From Bacteroidales bacterium UBA1204 (GTDB lineage: Bacteria; Bacteroidota; Bacteroidia; Bacteroidales; F082), in the NCBI GenBank assembly GCA_002310075.1, contig DBXU01000134.1:14866-25571 (forward strand): a stretch of 10,706 nt of DNA. Reading direction: 5' to 3'. This document shows, in pieces, positions 6,915 through 10,706 of the stretch; position 1 is the stretch's first letter; the number at the start of each line of letters is the position of its first letter. The position numbers and the translations under genes were made by a program. Below the pieces are notes generated by a model that worked only from the letters and a program-made list of their open reading frames with translations, had not been told where the DNA came from and searched no databases.

Positions 6915-8483
6915 TTACTTCGCATAACTGACTGCTCTTGTCTCGCGGATCACAGTGATCTTGATTTGACCCGGATAGGTCATCTCCGTTTGGATCTGCT
7001 TGGACAAGTCGTAGGCGATACGGTCGGCATCGGCATCGGTCACCTTGTCGGCGCCCACGATCACGCGCAGCTCACGGCCTGCCTGAATGGCATATGTCTT
7101 GACAACGCCAGGATAAGACATGGCCATGTCTTCCAACTTGTTGAGACGTTGGATATAGGCCTCCACCACTTCGCGGCGGGCACCAGGACGGGCGCCAGAG
7201 ATGGCGTCGCACACCTGAACGATAGGAGAAATCAAGTTGTCCATTTCGATTTCATCGTGGTGGGCACCAACGGCGTTACAAACGTCCGGTTTTTCCTTGT
7301 TGCGCTCTGCCACCTTCATGCCCAAGATAGCATGCGGCAATTCATCTTCATTGTCGGCCACCTTACCGATGTCATGGAGCAAGCCAGCGCGTTTGGCGGT
7401 CTTAGGATTCAAACCAAGTTCAGCAGCCATCGTTGAGCACAACTTGGCGGTTTCGATAGAGTGCTGGAGCAGGTTCTGCCCATAGGAAGAACGGTACTTC
7501 ATTCTGCCTATCATCTTAATCAAATCGGGGCTCATATTATGGATGCCCAAATCGATGACTGTGCGTTTGCCGGTCTCTATGATTTCCTGTTCCACTTGTT
7601 TCTCCACCTTATGCACAACTTCTTCGATACGAGCAGGGTGGATACGACCGTCGGTCACCAACTTCTGGAGCGACAGGCGAGCTATCTCGCGACGGACTGG
7701 ATCGAAACCCGAAATCAAGATGGCATCTGGGCTGTCGTCGATGATGATTTCGACGCCTGTGAGGCTCTCAAGAGCACGGATGTTACGGCCTTCACGACCG
7801 ATGATACGGCCTTTGATTTCATCGTTTTCGATGTTGAAGACGCTGACTGTATTCTCGATAGCTGTCTCGGCAGCGGTCCGTTGAATGGTCTCGATGACGA
7901 TTTTCTTGGCCGTCTGATTGGCACTCATCTTAGCATCCTCGGTGATCTCTTTTACATACACCATGGCTTGCGCCTTGGCGTCTTCCTTAATGAGTTCCAC
8001 CAGCTGTTCTTTTGCCTCCTTCGCGGAAAGGCCAGAGATGGCCTCTAGCTTTTGGGATTCCTCATTGTAGATGCGGTCGAGATCGGATTTCTTCTTGTTA
8101 AGGCTTTCCTGCTGTGCCTCAACCTTTTGCTGAGCAGCCTGCACTTCCTTGGCTTTCCGTTGAGCCTCTTCCATTTTCTGGCTGGCTTGTTGCTGCAGCT
8201 GACTGATTCTATTCTCTGTTTTTTGAAGTTCCCGCTTACGTTCGTTGCACGCCTTTTCGTGCTCGTCCTTCATTTGAAGAAACTTCTCTTTAGCTTGAAG
8301 GATACGCTCTTTCTTGATGACTTCGGCTTTTTCCTTGGCCTCTTCAAGCAAGGCTGTCTCTTCTTTGGTAACGGCTTTCTTCAGTAGGGTGGACGTGATA
8401 AGATAACCTACCGCAAGGCCCACGACCAAAGCAGCTGCGGCGATGATAATCCAAGTAGTGTTTGTGATACTGAGTAATAACAT
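6915..8483 (-). CDS. rny: Ribonuclease Y
   Basis: RNase Y is a membrane-anchored endoribonuclease that starts mRNA decay and processing. From the ATG at 8483 the protein has 522 residues: a membrane helix (about 10-34), a long charged coiled coil (about 38-200), a KH domain (about 208-270) with the GxxG loop in IIGREGRN (227-234), and an HD phosphohydrolase domain with [11 protein letters not shown] (338-348), LLHDIGK (368-374, metal-binding His370-Asp371), GAHHDE (406-411) and [11 protein letters not shown] (424-434). The frame can be extended to 8558, but those 25 codons would run into the structured RNA region ahead of the gene and would put an untypical segment before the membrane helix; the ATG at 8483 gives the normal arrangement. 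Its leader shares a repeat with the upstream 6S-like RNA. It ends at the bidirectional terminator. Confidence 0.96.
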   Translation of the reverse strand: MLLLSITNTTWIIIAAAALVVGLAVGYLITSTLLKKAVTKEETALLEEAKEKAEVIKKERILQAKEKFLQMKDEHEKACNERKRELQKTENRISQLQQQASQKMEEAQRKAKEVQAAQQKVEAQQESLNKKKSDLDRIYNEESQKLEAISGLSAKEAKEQLVELIKEDAKAQAMVYVKEITEDAKMSANQTAKKIVIETIQRTAAETAIENTVSVFNIENDEIKGRIIGREGRNIRALESLTGVEIIIDDSPDAILISGFDPVRREIARLSLQKLVTDGRIHPARIEEVVHKVEKQVEQEIIETGKRTVIDLGIHNMSPDLIKMIGRMKYRSSYGQNLLQHSIETAKLCSTMAAELGLNPKTAKRAGLLHDIGKVADNEDELPHAILGMKVAERNKEKPDVCNAVGAHHDEIEMDNLISPIVQVCDAISGARPGARREVVEAYIQRLNKLEDMAMSYPGVVKTYAIQAGRELRVIVGADKVTDADADRIAYDLSKQIQTEMTYPGQIKITVIRETRAVSYAK

Positions 8484-8493
8484 TTTAAACTCT

Positions 8494-8514
8494 GTTTTAC
8501 CCGAATGCGATAAG
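8494..8514. repeat. Imperfect direct repeat, copy B (rny leader)
   Basis: This copy lies between the T-run of the 6S-like RNA and the rny ATG. On the plus strand it shares AATGCGATAAG exactly with 8680-8698 and a degenerate GTTT(T)ACC before it. The two copies are about 185 bp apart in the same orientation. Confidence 0.7.
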
Positions 8515-8516
8515 AG

Positions 8517-8709
8517 AAAAAAGAAACTGCCTACCCAGAGGGATTGCGTAAACCCCAAATAATACGCTTGTGGTCACCGCGTTGCGCAAACGTCCACTGG
8601 CACCGAAGTGCTTCCCAAAAGGAATGAGGCCTGTTTTTACAGGGCGCGAGTAAACCGGTTGATGTGTTAATAGTGTTGAGTTTACCAAATGCGATAAGCA
8701 GGCAGTTTC
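8517..8709 (-). ncRNA. ssrS: 6S-type RNA (ssrS-like), about 193 nt
   Basis: 6S RNA binds the housekeeping RNA polymerase holoenzyme by imitating an open promoter. The 260-bp zapA-rny gap holds a perfect 10-bp inverted repeat, GAAACTGCCT (8709-8700) and AGGCAGTTTC (8532-8523) read on the minus strand, and the second arm is followed directly by T6 (8522-8517). This is the expected closing stem plus terminator, and the resulting 193 nt fits the usual size of about 180-200 nt. The interior has GC-rich hairpins including GCAC-UUCG-GUGC (8611-8600) and CCUGU-AAAA-ACAGG (8643-8630). The position downstream of zapA matches ssrS in enterobacteria. Small frames across it are not credible proteins. I could not fold it fully into the canonical rod with a central bubble, so it could be another structured RNA; a Bacteroidetes variant (6S-Flavo in Rfam) is the closest known class. 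Confidence 0.72.
8680..8698. repeat. Imperfect direct repeat, copy A (inside the 6S-like RNA)
   Basis: This is the partner of 8494-8514. In the RNA it lies just after the 5' closing-stem arm, beginning CUUAUCGCAUUUGG. It contains the GUUUAC/GUAAAC segment that can pair with two other places in the same RNA. Confidence 0.7.
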
Positions 8710-8716
8710 AGATTTT

Positions 8717-8724
8717 CAAAGAGC
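8717..8724 (-). promoter_or_regulatory. Possible -7 box for the 6S-like RNA
   Basis: GCTCTTTG on the minus strand keeps the TTTG half of TAnnTTTG but lacks the TA. It ends 7 nt before the first base of the closing stem, a fitting distance to a transcription start. No -33 element is obvious, and the RNA could instead be processed from a zapA transcript. Confidence 0.33.
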
Positions 8725-8727
8725 ATA

Positions 8728-8744
8728 TCCAAGTCTACCTTGGA
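8728..8744 (-). other. Small stem-loop directly after the zapA stop codon
   Basis: TCCAAG-GTAGA-CTTGGA on the minus strand gives a perfect 6-bp stem with a 5-nt loop, starting at the first base after the zapA TAG. No T-run follows, so it is not a standard terminator. It could protect or process the zapA mRNA end before the 6S-like RNA. Confidence 0.4.
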
Positions 8745-9029
8745 CTATGATTGTTCGCTCAATAAGTCATTCAAATCGTTCAGCTTGCGTTCCAAATGTT
8801 GATCCTTAAAGGTCAATTCAGCATCAAGCTTGATCACTGAGGTGGCAAATTGCAATGCCGTCATCGACATCAAATCAAGAGCATCCTTGTAAGCGTAATG
8901 CTTGGCATAGTATTTCACTCTCTCATTGATGAGTTCCCCAGCTTTTCTAACCTTCTCTTCGTCAGCACGGGACACGGAAAGGCGGTAGCTTCTGTCCAAC
9001 AGGGTGATATTAATCGTAATCTCATCCAT
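8745..9029 (-). CDS. zapA: Cell division protein ZapA
   Basis: ZapA binds and bundles FtsZ filaments at the Z-ring in the cytoplasm. From the ATG at 9029 the protein has 94 residues: a small N-terminal beta-strand head (ITINITLLDRSYRLSV, about 4-19) followed by helices with INERVKYYAKHYAYKDALDLM and a C-terminal coiled coil (about 55-90), the usual ZapA plan and length. The frame extends to a TTG at 9044, but five extra residues from a rare start are less likely than the ATG. It lies 24 bp after the small coiled-coil gene and just ahead of the 6S-like RNA and rny, all on the same strand. Confidence 0.93.
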   Translation of the reverse strand: MDEITINITLLDRSYRLSVSRADEEKVRKAGELINERVKYYAKHYAYKDALDLMSMTALQFATSVIKLDAELTFKDQHLERKLNDLNDLLSEQS

Positions 9030-9053
9030 TTTGCTGACATCCAATTATCTGAA

Positions 9054-9347
9054 TTACTCTTTACTGTTCAAAATCGAAACGCACCTATCAATCTCCTTCA
9101 CCAATTCCTTGATGAGCTTTCTTCCTTCTTCTATCTCTTCCTCGTTGTCGAGTGCGTTAACAATTGTACTTTTATTTATTTTATTCTGCAACTCCTCTGT
9201 GGACTGGCGCAAGACCCGATTTTCATTTTCAAGTGCCGCGTTTTCTTCCACAAGACGTCGATTTTCAACAGCTAACTCGTTTTTTGCATCCAATAATCTC
9301 CTCAATTTCAATTCGATCTCGGATACTATGATGCTTAAATCAGCCAT
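9054..9347 (-). CDS. Small coiled-coil protein upstream of zapA (ZapB-like)
   Basis: This 97-residue cytoplasmic protein is almost entirely predicted coiled coil. Heptad-like Leu/Ile/Val spacing runs through IELKLRRLLDAKNELAVENR and LVEENAALENENRVLRQSTEEL (about 11-54). A short break near ALDNEEEIEEG (64-74) is followed by a second helix ending at Glu97. No signal peptide or membrane segment is present. Similar short coiled-coil genes commonly precede zapA in Bacteroidales. A ZapB-like role as a ZapA partner in the division ring is an inference from shape and position, not from recognisable homology. The ATG at 9347 is the first gene position of the zapA unit, 28 nt after a -7 box. Confidence 0.8.
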   Translation of the reverse strand: MADLSIIVSEIELKLRRLLDAKNELAVENRRLVEENAALENENRVLRQSTEELQNKINKSTIVNALDNEEEIEEGRKLIKELVKEIDRCVSILNSKE

Positions 9348-9375
9348 TTATTAACGACAATTTGGAATTGTGCCA

Positions 9376-9383
9376 CAAAAATA
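9376..9383 (-). promoter_or_regulatory. -7 promoter box for the zapA operon
   Basis: TATTTTTG on the minus strand is an exact TAnnTTTG match, ending 28 nt before the ATG at 9347. An inverted repeat CAATT-TGG-AATTG (9358-9370) lies in the presumed leader. No strong -33 element is visible. Confidence 0.6.
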
Positions 9384-9456
9384 CGGAATTAAGTAATACT
9401 CTGCCCGTTTTTTGAAAAAAAAATCCACGTTTTTCCAATAATAGCAGGAAAAAGCC

Positions 9457-9464
9457 TACTTTTA
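9457..9464 (+). promoter_or_regulatory. Probable -7 box for the metallophosphatase gene
   Basis: TACTTTTA differs from TAnnTTTG in the last base only and ends 22 nt before the ATG at 9487. A T-run at 9430-9434 lies near the -33 position. The 9348-9486 gap otherwise holds only AT-rich divergent promoter sequence. Confidence 0.42.
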
Positions 9465-9486
9465 TCGCTCCAAAACCAGCAAACGC

Positions 9487-10706
9487 ATGAGAAAAATCGC
9501 TTTTATGATCGCCCTAATCACAGTTTTAGCTTCTTGTTCCACAAAAGAAACCACTCTGGCCATCATCGAAACCACTGATACTCACGGCCGTTACGATGAG
9601 TTTGCCAACGATGCCTACACCCTCAAGAAGATGAAAGCCGAACTAGGCGACCGGCTTATCCTGTTGGACAACGGCGACGACATGCAAGGCACGCCGTTCC
9701 AATATTGCTCCAACCAAGACGCTGAGCACCCCAACTTGGTCTCCAAAGTGTTGAATTACTTCCCCTACGATGCCGCTTGCGTGGGCAACCACGATGTTGA
9801 GGCAGGCCGCAAGGTGTTCGACCGCGTATATTCTGAGACCAAAGTACCCGTATTGGCCGCCAATGTCATCGACGAAACCACGGGCGAACCCTATTTCACA
9901 CCTTATATTCTCCTCGAGCGCGATGGCTATACAATCGCCGTGCTCGGTCTGCTGACACCTTACGTAGTCACTTGGGTACCAGACAGATTGCGTCCAGGCC
10001 TGCGTTTCGACCAACTTGAGGCAGCGGCCGAAAAATGGGTGAAGCTCATCAGCGAGAAAGAGCATCCCGACCTGATGATAGGCTTGTTCCACTCGGGATG
10101 GGAGCCCATGGCACAGAACCTGCCCGAAGACCATCCGCTTGGACGCGAGAATGCCGTGAAATGGGTGGCCGAGAACATCCCCGGCTTCGACCTCATCTAC
10201 TACGGCCACGACCACCGCGCTCGTGCCGAGAAGCTGACGAACCCCAACGGCGAGCCCGTGTATGTGCTCAACTCAGGCTGCCGCGGTCAAGGATTGGCCA
10301 AGGCTGAAGTGACGCTGAAGAAAGGAAAGAAGCCACAAATCAGCATTGAGCTCATGCCCACCGATGGCGAAGAAAAAGACGAAGCCTTCCTCGCCATGCT
10401 CCAGCCCTACCTCGACCGTGCAGAGGCATACCAAAACAAAGAGGTGGCCGAGCTGCCCGTCAGCATCAGCAGCGACGAGGTCTTCAACGGCCCTTGCCTC
10501 TGGGTCGACGAGATCCACCGTTGCCAGATGGAGACCGTCGAAGCCGAAGGCATCCATGCCGACATCTCGATGGCGGCTCCGCTCAGCGGCGGCAAGACCA
10601 TCGAAGCGGGGATGCTGAAAGTCAAGGACTTCTTCACCTGGTACCCCTTCGAAAACTCCCTGGCCGTCATGGCCTTGACAGGCAAGGAAGTGAAAGACTT
10701 CCTCGA
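9487..10706 (+). CDS. Lipoprotein metallophosphatase / 5'-nucleotidase family (3' end missing)
   Basis: This is a periplasm- or surface-facing phosphoesterase of the 5'-nucleotidase (UshA-like) family, which typically hydrolyses nucleotides or related phosphoesters with two metal ions. The frame runs from the ATG at 9487 to the window end, 406 codons with no stop. A lipoprotein signal MRKIAFMIALITVLASC gives Cys17 as the lipidated residue. The metallophosphatase motifs follow in order: TTDTHG (Asp31, His33), DNGDDMQG (Asp61, Asp64), GNHD (100-103), LFHSGW (200-205) and GHDH (240-243). The C-terminal 5'-nucleotidase domain begins near 315 and contains SMAAPLSGG and FTWYPFENSLAVMALTGKEV, a substrate-binding region. 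Family members are usually 450-600 residues, so part is missing. It is divergent from the zapA operon. Substrate is not predictable from this part. Confidence 0.9.
   Translation, partial: MRKIAFMIALITVLASCSTKETTLAIIETTDTHGRYDEFANDAYTLKKMKAELGDRLILLDNGDDMQGTPFQYCSNQDAEHPNLVSKVLNYFPYDAACVGNHDVEAGRKVFDRVYSETKVPVLAANVIDETTGEPYFTPYILLERDGYTIAVLGLLTPYVVTWVPDRLRPGLRFDQLEAAAEKWVKLISEKEHPDLMIGLFHSGWEPMAQNLPEDHPLGRENAVKWVAENIPGFDLIYYGHDHRARAEKLTNPNGEPVYVLNSGCRGQGLAKAEVTLKKGKKPQISIELMPTDGEEKDEAFLAMLQPYLDRAEAYQNKEVAELPVSISSDEVFNGPCLWVDEIHRCQMETVEAEGIHADISMAAPLSGGKTIEAGMLKVKDFFTWYPFENSLAVMALTGKEVKDFL

Noticed and set aside
7461..8048. 195-codon plus-strand frame inside rny
   Set aside because: It is antisense to the KH and coiled-coil coding region of RNase Y; no motif and no promoter.
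8484..8558. N-terminal extension of rny by 25 codons
   Set aside because: It would translate the 3' arm and terminator of the 6S-like RNA. The ATG at 8483 gives the normal short segment before the membrane helix.
8497..8688. 63-codon minus-strand frame in the zapA-rny gap
   Set aside because: It overlaps the structured RNA and has no protein-family features; the inverted repeat and T-run explain the region better.
9410..9423. TTTTTTGAAAAAAAAA-like homopolymer run as a terminator
   Set aside because: There is no GC-rich stem, and it lies between divergent promoters where no terminator is expected.
9643..10215. 190-codon minus-strand frame
   Set aside because: It is antisense to the motif-rich metallophosphatase gene, whose GC-rich codons leave the opposite strand free of stops.

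Overview
The window looks like a chromosomal housekeeping segment from a member of the Bacteroidales, most likely a Prevotella-like genus. The evidence is the gene content (HU-CCDC81/SPOR protein, Bacteroidales-type Tgt, KdsB, ZapA and RNase Y), the absence of clear Shine-Dalgarno sequences, and matches to the Bacteroidetes -7 promoter box TAnnTTTG ahead of transcription units. I see no IS element, CRISPR, tRNA, rRNA or phage gene.

Left half (1-5572, minus strand). A tightly packed run reads right to left: tgt (queuosine tRNA modification), an LptF/LptG-family permease (LPS transport), a 117-bp AT-rich gap, a deoxynucleoside kinase, kdsB (CMP-Kdo synthesis for LPS), an HU-CCDC81/SPOR membrane protein, trmB (tRNA m7G46), and the first 26 codons of an unidentified gene cut by the window edge. 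Junctions are 0, 2 and 10 bp or an ATGA overlap, so most of these are probably co-transcribed and partly coupled. The theme is envelope LPS supply plus tRNA modification.

Middle (5573-6914). A short divergent region carries back-to-back -7 boxes for tgt (-) and a membrane-anchored GT2 glycosyltransferase (+). The plus-strand box lies inside the longest possible ORF of the glycosyltransferase, so its true start is probably the GTG at 5676. A perfect 13-bp hairpin at 6859-6888 serves as a terminator between this gene and the converging rny.

Right (6915-9347, minus strand). A small coiled-coil protein (ZapB-like position), zapA, a structured non-coding region, and rny (RNase Y). The 260-bp gap between zapA and rny best fits a 6S-type RNA of about 193 nt: a perfect 10-bp closing stem followed by T6, in the same downstream-of-zapA position as ssrS in enterobacteria. 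It is the most interesting element of the window. It has an imperfect direct repeat shared with the rny leader, two competing partners for one GUAAAC segment, and a -7-box-like sequence.

Right edge (9348-10706). A divergent promoter region precedes a plus-strand lipoprotein of the metallophosphatase/5'-nucleotidase family, truncated by the window end after 406 codons.
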